A DNA stretch of 64,000 bases, taken from the NCBI GenBank assembly GCA_001839685.1, contig MLAK01000591.1, positions 31,487-95,486 on the forward strand, written 5' to 3'. Under the pieces are notes generated by a model, which was not told the DNA's origin, made no database searches, and saw nothing but the letters and a program-made list of their open reading frames with translations. Position 1 is the stretch's first letter. Each line of letters starts with the position of its first letter. The DNA is from Tritrichomonas foetus (taxonomy: Eukaryota; Parabasalia; Tritrichomonadida; Tritrichomonadidae). Positions 28,189 through 39,341 of the stretch are shown piece by piece. The position numbers and the translations under genes are program-made.

Positions 28189-28910
28189 AAACAAAGAGAA
28201 ATTTCTCTAATATTAATGATACAGTTCGTTCAATTATTGTTTTTTTTTTGTCCAACTATAAATTATGAATTGGAAAACTGCCATTCGATTTTTATTCATC
28301 TCCTTTCATAGATATTTTCACAAAACTCTTGTTGATTGTCACTAGAGAGGAAATCATTTTCTGCTCTGTGTATCGATTTCCTTTAAGTCATGAAAGAATT
28401 TCGTCCTGATCCATGGCGAAAAAACGATAAACAAACAATCTGGTAAGCAGGAAAAGATAATTTAAAATTAGCAGTAAAATATTAAGCCTTCTTTCTTGTT
28501 GGCTTTTTCTTGTTATATAAGATATATTGGCTATAGTCTAGAGCTTGGATACTCTATCTGAAATAAGTTTTCCCGTATTCTTGAATAAAGTATGAAAACT
28601 AACTCTATTAATTTGAATATTTTATTAATGTTTCGTTGATTCATTAGCCATAATTTAGATAGATTTTTATCTGTGCTTCGTCGATTCTCCCAAATATTTT
28701 AACGATATTTATATTCATTTCTTCCGCTTCCAGTAAATCATTAAAATGTTTTTATCTATATAATTATATGCCAGTAATATGATATGCACAATTTGGATTA
28801 TTTTCCAGAGTAAAGTACTTTCTTGGAGGAATACTAAACTTTTGAAAAAGTTGTAACACTCATCAAAATTTTCAAAAAATTTTGATCCTATCGTTTATAA
28901 TTAAAGTTCG
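28189..28910. promoter_or_regulatory. Intergenic upstream of the NOT-box gene
   Basis: AT-rich; GAAAAAGTT is at 28844-28852, 59 bases before the ATG at 28911. No other element is recognised. Confidence 0.4.
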
Positions 28911-30005
28911 ATGAATGGAAGAAATTATGGGAATAACACCGGTCTTTTTAATAGAGCAGGCACGCCAAACCCCGGAATGCGCCAAACATTTCAAGCTCCA
29001 ACAGGTGTGAATGTTCAAATGAAATCATCCAACGGACCAAAAATCGAGTTTACTAATAAAGGCAAGCAGGCTTCCATTTTCATTGAAACAAACAAAGCCA
29101 CAGAAAAACGATCAATAACCACGCATAATCCTCCTCCTCCGCCAGTCGTAGAACGTCCAAATACGCCAAATACAATGATGGCTGGTGTTCCCCATTACGA
29201 GCGTCCACAGACACCAGAACATAATTTCCAAAATTACAAGGCCTTCGAAATACCACCAAACAGACCGCCTCACCAGCCGCCATCATTTTCGCTATCAAAT
29301 AATATGGGCGGAATGAACGGCTTCAACAGCATGGGAAACATAAGTAGTATGAGTGGAATCAACAATATGGGAAGTATGGGTAATCTCAATACAATGGGCA
29401 ATATGAATAATATCCCAATAAAACCAAACAATATGAATAATATGAATATGGCTATGTATCCGCCACCTGTTCAAGCTGTAATGCAACCACCAAAAGCGCA
29501 TCCTCAAGCACCTCATATCCAACCGTCGCAACCGCCGCCACAACCGCCACAGCCAGATGCATTTTGTCGCCTCAATTTGCTATCGTTTGTTTCATCCTTT
29601 GATGATGAGAAATCATATAATGAGACCGATCTTGAAAGCTTGGGGCTTGATTTGAAATACCAAGAGCCACTTCTTCCAATGCTACACTCAGTTCTTTCAG
29701 ATGCACCACTTCTTGATCATTCAAAGCATCCAATGCCTGAATGTTATTCCAAAATTGCGCCAGCTGGAAAGCCACAAGAAAAATTGTCACTTTTTTCACC
29801 ACAGACACTCCTGTTTATTTTTTACACATTCCCTCGTGATCCATTACAGATACAAGCTGCTGCAGAACTCACACGACGGCAATATACGTTTGATGATGAT
29901 ACTGAAGAATGGAAAGACCCAGATGGAAATGTTTGGGCTGTAGATCAATGGAAAGAGCAAGAAGATGTCTCTACAAATGTTTCGGTCAATAATGATGAAG
30001 AATAA
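28911..30005 (+). CDS. CNOT2: CCR4-NOT complex subunit with C-terminal NOT box (CNOT2-like)
   Basis: The protein is 364 residues. Residues 1-215 are disordered, with Pro-rich patches and an Asn/Met/Gly-rich run of NMGSMGNL-type repeats (about 125-180). Residues 220-355 form a NOT2/3/5 domain: LNLLSFVS, a LGLDL motif, a short conserved PECY segment, KLSLFSPQTLLFIFYTFPRDPLQIQAAAEL, and a final RRQYTFDDDTEEW. The LFIFYTFPRD-LQ-AAAEL block is typical of CNOT2 and of the fungal NOT2. It joins the scaffold of the cytoplasmic mRNA deadenylase. The final catalytic-complex contact strands look intact. The first ATG is used. CNOT2 is preferred to CNOT3 because it is short and lacks an N-terminal coiled coil. 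Confidence 0.85.
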   Translation: MNGRNYGNNTGLFNRAGTPNPGMRQTFQAPTGVNVQMKSSNGPKIEFTNKGKQASIFIETNKATEKRSITTHNPPPPPVVERPNTPNTMMAGVPHYERPQTPEHNFQNYKAFEIPPNRPPHQPPSFSLSNNMGGMNGFNSMGNISSMSGINNMGSMGNLNTMGNMNNIPIKPNNMNNMNMAMYPPPVQAVMQPPKAHPQAPHIQPSQPPPQPPQPDAFCRLNLLSFVSSFDDEKSYNETDLESLGLDLKYQEPLLPMLHSVLSDAPLLDHSKHPMPECYSKIAPAGKPQEKLSLFSPQTLLFIFYTFPRDPLQIQAAAELTRRQYTFDDDTEEWKDPDGNVWAVDQWKEQEDVSTNVSVNNDEE

Positions 30006-30368
30006 ATAATAATAAATATATTTTTTTGAATCTTCAAACGAGATCTTAATTTAGCACTTTTTTTAATTTTTCGTCACTTTTTCAAGTATAAAGAGAAAGC
30101 AGGGTTAACACTCATTCAGTAAACCACTTGTTCGCACAATTGAATTTTTATACGACTTTTATCTTTTATGCAGTAGAAAATAATGTCAAGAAAATGATGT
30201 CATATTTTGGTGAGAATTCGATAAGATACTCTGTGTCACAAACGCTCAAACCAGATTCAACAAAAAAATGTCATACATTTTGACAAAATAAACTTTTTCT
30301 ATATTTTGAATCAAAATTTGCTTCCTATATAGAAAAAATTGAATAGTCGTAACTACTGAATTAAATTG
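30006..30368. promoter_or_regulatory. Intergenic upstream of the giant USP gene
   Basis: AT-rich. Carries AACTTTTTC at 30291-30299, the reverse complement of the recurrent GAAAAAGTT motif, 70 bases before the USP start. Confidence 0.4.
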
Positions 30369-33300
30369 ATGAATGATTTCGATCGATGGAGATCGGATTT
30401 CGTTTCTTCTCTCGATCTAAACTATAATTTCAATGAACATATCGAAACGTGCGAGCAATATATCGAAGAAATCATTCAATATAATATTATTAAATATGTC
30501 GGCCCCGAGAAAACCAATTCATTTCTTACAGAAACATTAAAGTTTGCCATAGATCAAATAATGAATTTTCGAATTAATAATTCAAATCGACTTAAATGTG
30601 GCATTTTAATTCATTTTTTGAAGCTCACAACAGTTTTAATTCCTTATTCTTTTTTGAATGACATATTTGATTTATTTCCAATTTTAGAATCAATTCTCGA
30701 TTCTACTCATCCATTTTATCAATCATTAAAAACTGGTAATAATACTATTCAGCAATTAAATGTTATCAAACAATATATTGTTAGTCATGAAATGCTGGCT
30801 TTAATGGCCACAAGAATACAAAAAAATGAAGAAACACCAATCACTGCAACACATTTTATCTTTTTCTTCAATCTTTATTCAATTTTGTCAGATTTAATGA
30901 ATTCTAACACTAAAAGTTCACTTTTATTTACAATTTTTCCTGTTTTCTCTGAATTTATTAATGATATTTCAAATTATGACATTAAAGACATTAATGCAGA
31001 GGAAGTAGAATTATTATTTAATTCTGCTATCAAAATTCTAATTGCCACCGATGAATTCTCAGATGAAATTTAATCATCTATAGTTGAATTTCCAATGCAA
31101 ATGTTTCAACGCGACTCTTTGGAGTTCCAAATGCTCGGTATTCGAATTTTCTCACAGTTTTTAGAAGCTCCCAATCATATAACTCAAGAATTTTTCACAA
31201 TTTTATCAAATGATCTATTTGTTACAAAAATCCTGACACAGGATTGTCACCAAGAAATTGTAAATCAAATGATTCCTATCATCATGAAAATGGCGAGCGT
31301 TAATTTAATAACACCTAAAGAGCTTTCAAACATATGGAATAATACATTTTCTCTTGAAAGTCTTGAGAAAAAGCTTTTACAAAATACAGTCTCTGATATT
31401 TTAATTTCGATGCCTTTTGAAAAGGTGAAAGTATTCTTTAGTTCAATTTTTGAATCACCTGATCAAACAACAGATTTCTTTCTTGATGTATCAAACATTG
31501 TTGTTAATTTTTTTTCAAGTAGAAAATCTGCTCCATCTGATATTGTTTCATTTGTTTTTTCATTAATTTTTGAGTATCCACATAATTCAAAAAAAGCAAA
31601 CACTGTGATAAAAAACCTCAGTAAACTTTATTCAAATGAAAATTCGAAAATATTCCGCGAAAAAATCATTGAAATAGCCAAAAACACACTCAAAAAACAT
31701 TACTCTGATTTTGTAATCCAACTTCTCATTAACATTCTAAATGACTCGTCAGTTAATTATTCAAATAATTTACCACCTAGCGCTGGAAGATGTTTGGATG
31801 AAAGCTTTATTTTGATAATCGAAGGTTTTATTTCAAGTAATACTGAAACTCAATCAATTTTACCTTTATATTCTATCTTACTATGCTATTATCATAAAAC
31901 AATTAATTCAAATATAATGAAAAAAATATTAGAGAATCCCAATGATGCAACATGGGACTTTTTGATTCAATTACTTGAAAAAACAAGATTAGATGGTTTT
32001 GATCTTGATTCTATAGGAGTAATTTCCGAATTTATTCTTCAATATAATCATTTTGAAAGTGATTTATATCTATATTTTCTTAAACTATTCATTTTATTCA
32101 ATAATATTCGATGTAAAATGATACGTTCATTAGGAGACATATCAAGTAATTTACCTATACCAAAAAGATTTGACGTTTATCAAATACCACTTTTGGGACA
32201 AGAAGTCATCATTAAAGTCATTCTAGAAGCAAAATCTGACCAAATTGCATATCAGGCATGTGAAATATTTCTTTTCTTTTTCAATCAACTTCGTGTCCAT
32301 GAAGAAGTTCTTTCAATCATTCAAAATTTATATGATAATTCGAAAAATGATCAACAATTTATGAGATCCATTTTTTTAATGAAAGAATATTGTCAAAAAT
32401 TCGATGATGAACAAAAAATGATAGTAATTTCACATAAGACAATTTTATCAACAATCCAGGATTCGATAAATAATATTGTAATACAGGTGAAAACACCAGA
32501 TAATAATGAAGTCCGACTTGAAATTCAAGAAGGATCAAGAGCTAATAAAATTTTAGTAATCATCGCTCCCTATTTACCGAAGTCCATCAAAAATTATACT
32601 ATTGAATTTGAAAATAAGACAATCTCACCCACTAGTGTCATAAATGAATCATTTTCAAAATCACCTTTATTAATTATTGAAAAAAGACAATCTACACCAG
32701 GATTCACATCTGATTGCCTTCCTTCTGAAATTTTAGACCAGTGCCAGTTTCCTCACATTCTTTTTGACAATTTAAACCGTCATATTGATCAGAAAATAAT
32801 CCAAAGCATAGACAACTCGATTGACCATAGTGACTACTCAGATAAGCTTAATGAAAAGATTTTCGAATTATTATCATATTTGCCGAGCGATGATGTACTT
32901 TTTGAATTGACAAATAACATTGAAGAAACTCAAAAACTACTTTATAGTGTTTGCAACAAATATTCACTGAGGTATTTCTTACAAATTATTTTCTGGAGAA
33001 TGAAATGCCCAAAATATGCAAAAATGTATTCAACTTTTTTAATATCATACTTCTTGAATATTTTCAGAGATAGAAACTCAGCAATTTATTTAGCAGACGA
33101 ATTAATCTTAATAATTGGGTTGATTTTCGACAATTCGACATCTAATAATGAATTATTGTTACCAATGTTTGAATTATTATCTTATCAAACAGTTTCTCCT
33201 GGTACAAAAATCAACATTGCACGAATCTTTCAAAAAATTGATAATTTCAAAATATCAGAAATTATTTATTTTGATGATTTGAAACTACTGCATAAAGTTC

Positions 33301-36300
33301 TTTTTAATATTACTAAAGAAGTTTGGGATGTTCTAAAACCTTGCATACTAAAATCTTCTGCATCTGAAATATTTTTCTCAGAGTCGTTGCAGGTTTTATT
33401 AAGGAAAAAAAGTCAGTTTCATTCAGAAATTTTTGTTTATTTCTTACCAAAATTAAGTTTTGATTCAGCATCTTTGAATATAGATTTATTAATTCAAATA
33501 TTAAAAAGAAATCAAAATACAGAAATTTCACAATCAATTCAAAAAATGATCAAGAATTATGAAACAAGCAATAAATTAGACCCAAATACAAATTTTCAAA
33601 TAATTGAAGTCATAAAATCGTTAATTATGGCTGTACAAGAATGCACCAACATGGATGTCATGACAATTTTATATGAAACAATTACCTATCTTGCATCCCT
33701 TTCAGATAAAACAAGAAATATTCAAAATGAATTTATCGAAAAAATTGTTAATTATAACTTCTTAAAATGGAGTTTCATGCCTGACTCTATCAGTGCAAAT
33801 TATTCGGATACAAATTTCTTGTATCAATTCAAAGGCATCAGAAACTTAGGTGCAACATGTTATATGAATTCAGCCCTTCAACAACTTTTTTATATTCCAG
33901 CATTTCGATATTTAGTTTCAAAAGCTGAGCCAGATCATTTCATTCCTTCATTACAAAACTTGATCTATAGGATGGAATATACTAAGAGGAAATATGTAGA
34001 TCCTGATATTTTCTTTCATGAGTTTTCCAACAAACATTGTGGAATTTTTGCAGTTGGTGAACAACAGGATTCACAGGAATTCATTCAATTCTTTCTAGAT
34101 GATCTTCCAAAAGATGTACATAATTTATTTGAAGGTGTAATTGAAAACACTACTTATGAATTATCAACTGGAAAACTAATCTCACATCAAGATGAATCAT
34201 TTATTTCACTTCCACTCTCTGTTGAATATCACAACATTCAAGAATCATTAAAAGGTTTCTTCAAAAACCAACTTTTCAGAGGTGAAAATAAATATCAAAC
34301 CAATGATGGTGATAAAATTGAAGCGAAAGCCGTACCTAAATTAAAGAAATCACCAGATATTCTCATTCTTCAATTGAAAAGGTTTCATTATGATACCAGA
34401 ACAAAAGAACGAGCAAAAATCAATTCCAAGTTTGTTTTTTCCAATGATATTTCATTAAATGATTTTATGGTAAATAATACTGGAGGAGAAAATTATATAC
34501 TTAATGGTGTTGTTGTTCATAGGGGCAATGGAATGCATGGCCATTATACATCTTTGATTAATAGCAATGGAAAGTGGCTCAAATTTGATGACACTGAAGT
34601 TAATGAAATTGATCAACAGACTTTTGAAAATGAAGCTTTTGGAAATGACTCAAATGCTATGAATAACCAACTATATGAGGGTATGAATAATATTAATGGA
34701 TATATAATATTTTACATCAAAAATAACTCCACTTTGACTCTTAAAAACGAAGATGGATCTGAAAATCAAATAAATATTAACGATGATTCTTTACATTCAA
34801 TTATTCCTGATGATATAAGAAATGAAATTGAAGAAGAAAACAGAATGTATCTTTATGAACAATGTATTTTCGATCAACCAACACTTAATTATATTGTGCA
34901 ACAGGCCAGTCCACTCCAAAACTTATTATATTTCTTCAAAGTGTTTTGCCATTCTAAATTGACGCATTTTATTCCTGATATCACCAAAAAAATCATCAGT
35001 GTGAGTCAAGATGAAGCTTTCAGTTCTCTAATTTTCTTAACAGAAAACTTTCAATCATTGGTATTTCCTGTATTTAATCAATGTAATGTCGCCGAAATGA
35101 CGAAGGCAGCATCCGATATAATTGTTAGATTAATTACTTTGGTATTTTCAACCCATCCTGAAAATGTTCAACCTGAACAAGTACAAGCATGTGGTGAGCT
35201 TGTTTTTAGCTTTATTTCATGCCTTAAAAAATTGGTTCCTAAATGGCATCAAATCCACGAGGTTGGCCGTTTAATTAACCAATTTTTAGATATTACTATT
35301 GTCGCATTGAATTATGCTATCACAAGCAATTGGGTTGTCCCATTAGTAGAATTTGTTCTTTATGTTTATGATGGATCACGAAGTGATAGTGTTCTTCGAA
35401 TAACTGATATCTCTTCGATTTTTATCAATTTGACATTGATTATTTCCTATAAAGATAAAGACTTTTCACATTTGATTAAAAATTTATTGAGAATTAATCA
35501 AATGGTAAAATGGTCGAAAGCCTACAGTTGCTATAAAAATATGCTATTCAAGTGTCTTGAATGCAATTTGTTTTCAATCGAAGAAATTTCTCGGGAATTA
35601 CCTGATGAATTCACAAGATCAAAAGTTATTTCTTATCAAATACAAAAAGCTACACCAGAAACATTTCAACAAGTGTTCCACAGTCTTATATCACAAAGAA
35701 TTGAGCCCAAATGAAATTTATACAGAATTATCCAAATTTTATCCAAATAATCACAAAATAATTTTAGAAAATTTGGACTTTGTTGCTTCATTACTCTCAC
35801 AACAAGGTGCTGATATGTTGGGATACTTACTTGAACGTATCGATTTCAATGACAATGAACGGATGAAATTATATAATGAAATGAAAAACATAATTGCTTC
35901 TGATCATATCATCATAGAAAATATCGATTTATTCTTTTCAATTGTCAATATTTTAATGCAAAAACTCAAAATTGATTTCCAAAGTGAAATCGGGGATAAT
36001 AATGAAGTCATAAAAGGCTTGGAGAAATACGAAAAATATTCATCGCTTGAATTATTGAAGCTACAAAGTAAATTAAGTCCGGAAAAATTAATTGATATTT
36101 TCGAATCAACATTTGCGGAAATAACTTCTGATCAACATAACTTCTATGGCCACAGATTCAATAATCTTGACAATAAACTTTCTGATATACTTGCTTACTT
36201 TGGCGAACTTGATAATGATGATGTTCTTAAGCAAATTTATTCGAGTGATAAATGGCCCAAAATCATCGACACTTGTATTAAGACAAACCAAACTGATTCT

Positions 36301-37292
36301 GTTGTTAAAATTGCCGATTTCATCATAAAAAAGCCGATAACTTCGGAATCAAGAAAAGTTTTGTTTTTGATTTTCACAGGAAGTCATGAATTGAATCATG
36401 TTGTCAAATTTTCATCTCATATTTCATCATTCTTGCCTTATTCGAACTCAGAAGAAGTGTTTGGACTATTCAACATAATAGTCGTCTTGATGAATGACCC
36501 ATCACGAAATAGAGAAAAAGACTTAGCCTTCCAGACATTAATATCCGCATTTATGAATTTCATAAGTTCACATAAAAATGAAGAAAGATTAAAAGAACTA
36601 TACATTTTACCTGAATTAGCATTGAAGCATGCCGTGTTGATACGAGATTCAATGTTTCTCATTTATGTAAATTTCTTAAGTTTGATTGCAGAATTGAATA
36701 AAACTTTTTGTATGCATACTATTGAATTATTGAATAGTAAATTCAATAATCCTAAAAAAGAAGATGATCTTTTTGTTTTTGCTGCAATTCGATTTAAACT
36801 CTATTTCTGCGAAAAAGGTACTTCCAAAGACGCGATCTTGACTTCACTCAGGTTTATATACGACAAAGCCGCCAAAGGGTTTATCCAACAAAATCAAAAT
36901 TTATTTTTCCTTGTATTAACGTCGACCAAATTCGAAGACTGGATTATTGACTTTGCCGAAAGTGTATTCCTTGATCCAGCTATTCCAATAAGCTCACCGA
37001 AAGAGGAAGAATGGCTAATCAAAGCGATTAAATTAATGAAAGGTGAAAAATTGACCATTTGGTTGAAAATACCAAAAATTTCACCAATAATGATCAATTT
37101 TCAAAATTGAATGAGATTTCACAAAAGAACAAAATTATTGACCAACTTGAAAGATTCAATATTTTAATTAAAATTGTGCCTGATACAAGAGAGGGAATTA
37201 CAAAATTTCTCCTTCCTGAAAGAGAAAGTTTGAAAAGGTATTCCCATTCAAAAATCGACAAGCTTGTCAAAGACATTTTCATTGATGAATAG
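30369..37292 (+). pseudogene. Giant USP9X/USP34-like deubiquitinase gene, interrupted
   Basis: One coding unit of about 2300 codons with three breaks. Piece 1 is 30369-31073, ending in TAA at 31071-31073; reading continues in the same phase from the next codon. Piece 2 is 31095-35714 in that same frame. A one-base shift near 35690-35700 leads to piece 3 (up to 37110), and a one-base loss near a run of five A at about 37043 leads to piece 4 (to 37292). Protein texture, helical repeats and codon use run smoothly across all breaks. Pieces 1-2 form an ARM/HEAT-like helical region, the peptidase domain lies within piece 2, and more helical repeats follow, as in USP9X and USP34. A young pseudogene, assembly errors or stop-codon readthrough could explain this. 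The first ATG is 30369; one codon upstream is TTG. Confidence 0.78.
31095..35714 (+). CDS. Catalytic segment of the giant USP gene
   Basis: This is the longest uninterrupted piece (1539 residues). The Cys box GATCYMNS has its catalytic Cys codon at 33858-33860. EQQDSQEF follows, then a basic LILQLKRFHYD block and the His box MHGHYTSLI with the catalytic His codon at 34542-34544, followed by WLKFDDTEVNE. These residues are complete, so the peptidase domain itself shows no decay. The zinc-finger CxxC pairs seen in many USPs are missing. Upstream helical repeats (about 900 residues) and a ubiquitin-like segment (about residues 460-530) precede it. It would act on ubiquitin-modified proteins if translated. 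Confidence 0.85.
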   Translation: MQMFQRDSLEFQMLGIRIFSQFLEAPNHITQEFFTILSNDLFVTKILTQDCHQEIVNQMIPIIMKMASVNLITPKELSNIWNNTFSLESLEKKLLQNTVSDILISMPFEKVKVFFSSIFESPDQTTDFFLDVSNIVVNFFSSRKSAPSDIVSFVFSLIFEYPHNSKKANTVIKNLSKLYSNENSKIFREKIIEIAKNTLKKHYSDFVIQLLINILNDSSVNYSNNLPPSAGRCLDESFILIIEGFISSNTETQSILPLYSILLCYYHKTINSNIMKKILENPNDATWDFLIQLLEKTRLDGFDLDSIGVISEFILQYNHFESDLYLYFLKLFILFNNIRCKMIRSLGDISSNLPIPKRFDVYQIPLLGQEVIIKVILEAKSDQIAYQACEIFLFFFNQLRVHEEVLSIIQNLYDNSKNDQQFMRSIFLMKEYCQKFDDEQKMIVISHKTILSTIQDSINNIVIQVKTPDNNEVRLEIQEGSRANKILVIIAPYLPKSIKNYTIEFENKTISPTSVINESFSKSPLLIIEKRQSTPGFTSDCLPSEILDQCQFPHILFDNLNRHIDQKIIQSIDNSIDHSDYSDKLNEKIFELLSYLPSDDVLFELTNNIEETQKLLYSVCNKYSLRYFLQIIFWRMKCPKYAKMYSTFLISYFLNIFRDRNSAIYLADELILIIGLIFDNSTSNNELLLPMFELLSYQTVSPGTKINIARIFQKIDNFKISEIIYFDDLKLLHKVLFNITKEVWDVLKPCILKSSASEIFFSESLQVLLRKKSQFHSEIFVYFLPKLSFDSASLNIDLLIQILKRNQNTEISQSIQKMIKNYETSNKLDPNTNFQIIEVIKSLIMAVQECTNMDVMTILYETITYLASLSDKTRNIQNEFIEKIVNYNFLKWSFMPDSISANYSDTNFLYQFKGIRNLGATCYMNSALQQLFYIPAFRYLVSKAEPDHFIPSLQNLIYRMEYTKRKYVDPDIFFHEFSNKHCGIFAVGEQQDSQEFIQFFLDDLPKDVHNLFEGVIENTTYELSTGKLISHQDESFISLPLSVEYHNIQESLKGFFKNQLFRGENKYQTNDGDKIEAKAVPKLKKSPDILILQLKRFHYDTRTKERAKINSKFVFSNDISLNDFMVNNTGGENYILNGVVVHRGNGMHGHYTSLINSNGKWLKFDDTEVNEIDQQTFENEAFGNDSNAMNNQLYEGMNNINGYIIFYIKNNSTLTLKNEDGSENQININDDSLHSIIPDDIRNEIEEENRMYLYEQCIFDQPTLNYIVQQASPLQNLLYFFKVFCHSKLTHFIPDITKKIISVSQDEAFSSLIFLTENFQSLVFPVFNQCNVAEMTKAASDIIVRLITLVFSTHPENVQPEQVQACGELVFSFISCLKKLVPKWHQIHEVGRLINQFLDITIVALNYAITSNWVVPLVEFVLYVYDGSRSDSVLRITDISSIFINLTLIISYKDKDFSHLIKNLLRINQMVKWSKAYSCYKNMLFKCLECNLFSIEEISRELPDEFTRSKVISYQIQKATPETFQQVFHSLISQRIEPK

Positions 37293-37559
37293 CATTTTGA
37301 GTGAATTTTGTTTCTACAATTCAATACTGTTATTTATTGTTTTCTTATTATAAAATCTATTTTTATATTTTTATTTTTATCATTCTTAATCGTATTTTAT
37401 TAGGGGTTTAAGTGACTTTGTGGAGCATGTTTGACTTCCATATATCATCAATCAAAAAGTATGAAAAAATCAAATGATAAACGAAAACGAATATGAAAGA
37501 AGAAACGAAAATAATTAGAATAATAAAAAAATTACAAGAACTATCTTTATTTTAACGGT

Positions 37560-39341
37560 TTAGATGATGTCGATTTGTGGTGTGTCATCGAATTGCATTG
37601 TTGGAACCTTGTCCTTTTGGAGTTCAACTTCGAAGATGATGAGTTCGTTTGTTCCCTTATGGAGGAAGTATTGTGGAACGTAAAGAGTAAGTTGTGGTCC
37701 AACAGTCCAGTATCTTCCGATGTTTTGTCCGTTGATGAAAGCGCATCCCTTCTTGAATCCGAATGGGTTGAGGAAGGTGTCAGCAACTTCGTCAACTTCG
37801 AAAGTAGCTCTGTAGAAAGATGGGACTTTAGTTGGAAGGTCTCCTTTGTTGAACTTGAGGTCTTCGATGTTTGTTAAGTTGAATCCAGACATTGTCCAGC
37901 CAGTGACTGCGTCACCATCGAGTGTAACACCGTCTGTGAGACCCTTGAATTCAACGAAGTCACCACCATAGTTCATACGGCCTTGGTTTTCGACTAAGAT
38001 ATCCAACTTTCCAGCTTCAACTTCAACAGCCTTTTCTTTAGCGTGAACAACAGTTCCAACATATTGCTTGTCGACGAAAACGTTGGCGCGGTCGTGGACC
38101 TTCTTCAACTTTAATGAGCCACCTTCTTGGATTGTTGTTTGGTACAAAACGAAACCGAAGTCGACATCGAGAGCTTCGAATGTCTTTGGACTGTCGGCTG
38201 TTTCTTGTCTTTGGGCGATTGTTGGAAGGGCATCATAAAGTGAAATTCCTTCTGTGAATGTGACCTTTCCATATGCCTTCTTGGTTGTGTTCTTCACATC
38301 GAGTTTGCGAACTGGAAGGTACTTGGCAATTGTTTCCTTAACTTTTTCATACTTCCATGTCATATCACCACATTCGCTCAATGGGGCATCATAGTCGTAT
38401 GATGTTGGATCGGCCTGGTAACTGTTTCTGTCACCGTTGGCACCATTATAGAAGTAGAAGTTTGTTCCGCCGATGTACATGTAAAAGTTGACGTTTCCGT
38501 CCAAGGCAAGCATCTTGTCGAGGGAGGAAGTGACGGCATCTGTGGAAACCTTGTGGTGGGCCTCTTCCCAGTGGTCAAGCCAGCCTGGATAGAATTCGCT
38601 ATTAACGTATGGACCACCGCCGTTGAAGTTACGTTGAAGTTCGAAGTGGGCTGTTGGATCGCCTGTTCCGAAATCGACTGTAGCGAAAATTCTGCCTTTC
38701 AAAGCACCGCAATCGAGTAAATATTGGGAAGCGGAATCGACTGTGAAAAGAAGGATGTCCTTTCCGAGTTTCTCTTCAGCGAGGTCAGCGAGAGCGTTCA
38801 TGTAGTCATGGTCGCAGTATGGATAGAAACCATATTCGTTTTCGACTTGAACCATGATGATATTTCCACCATTGCAGTATAAGAGTGGCTTAACTTTTTC
38901 GTAGAGTACTGTAAGAAATTCTGTGGCGTGTTTCATGTAGACTGGATCGGATGTACGAACTTGGATTTTTTCTTCCTGGAGAAGCCAGTATGGAAGACCT
39001 CCGAAGTCCCATTCGGCGCAAATGAATGGTCCTGGACGTAAAATCACATACAAGTCGTACTTCTGGCAGATTTGGATGAAGCGGACAATATCGCCCATTC
39101 CGGTAAAGTTGAAAACGCCCTTCTTGGGTTCATGAAGGTTCCATGCAACATATGTTTGAAGGCAGTTCAAGCCACCGTTGGCCATTTTGGCGATTGTATC
39201 TTCCCATTTTTCTGGGTCAGATCGGAAATAGTGAAATGAACCTGAAACGTACTGGAATTTCTTTCCATCCATTTGGAATTCGTTTCCAACAATTTTGAAT
39301 GATCTCTCGCAAAGGCAAGCACCGAGTAATACGAGAAACAT
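37560..39341 (-). CDS. Secreted or lysosomal GH35 beta-galactosidase
   Basis: The protein is 593 residues from the ATG at 39341; the frame opens six codons earlier at TTG. MFLVLLGACLCE is a signal peptide. The GH35 signature RPGPFICAEWDFGGLPYWL lies at about 102-120. The acid/base Glu is in QVENEYG (Glu169) and the nucleophile Glu in VNSEFYPGW (Glu249). C-terminal jelly-roll modules (from about 380) end with GCAFINGQNIGRYW and TLYVPQYFL. It hydrolyses terminal beta-galactose, probably in lysosomes or outside the cell, where it could act on host or dietary glycans. Codon use is GC-richer than in neighbours, suggesting strong expression. A TCATT initiator match on the minus strand (+1 at 39367) lies 26 bases before the ATG. 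Confidence 0.95.
   Translation of the reverse strand: MFLVLLGACLCERSFKIVGNEFQMDGKKFQYVSGSFHYFRSDPEKWEDTIAKMANGGLNCLQTYVAWNLHEPKKGVFNFTGMGDIVRFIQICQKYDLYVILRPGPFICAEWDFGGLPYWLLQEEKIQVRTSDPVYMKHATEFLTVLYEKVKPLLYCNGGNIIMVQVENEYGFYPYCDHDYMNALADLAEEKLGKDILLFTVDSASQYLLDCGALKGRIFATVDFGTGDPTAHFELQRNFNGGGPYVNSEFYPGWLDHWEEAHHKVSTDAVTSSLDKMLALDGNVNFYMYIGGTNFYFYNGANGDRNSYQADPTSYDYDAPLSECGDMTWKYEKVKETIAKYLPVRKLDVKNTTKKAYGKVTFTEGISLYDALPTIAQRQETADSPKTFEALDVDFGFVLYQTTIQEGGSLKLKKVHDRANVFVDKQYVGTVVHAKEKAVEVEAGKLDILVENQGRMNYGGDFVEFKGLTDGVTLDGDAVTGWTMSGFNLTNIEDLKFNKGDLPTKVPSFYRATFEVDEVADTFLNPFGFKKGCAFINGQNIGRYWTVGPQLTLYVPQYFLHKGTNELIIFEVELQKDKVPTMQFDDTPQIDII

Noticed and set aside
28037..28255. Cys/Phe-rich repetitive peptides from the 17-base repeat
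   Set aside because: They only translate the tandem repeat in several phases.
35557..37110. A separate gene starting inside the end of the USP catalytic segment
   Set aside because: Its first 45 residues overlap the other frame and lack sense; coding continuity shows a frameshifted continuation of the same gene.
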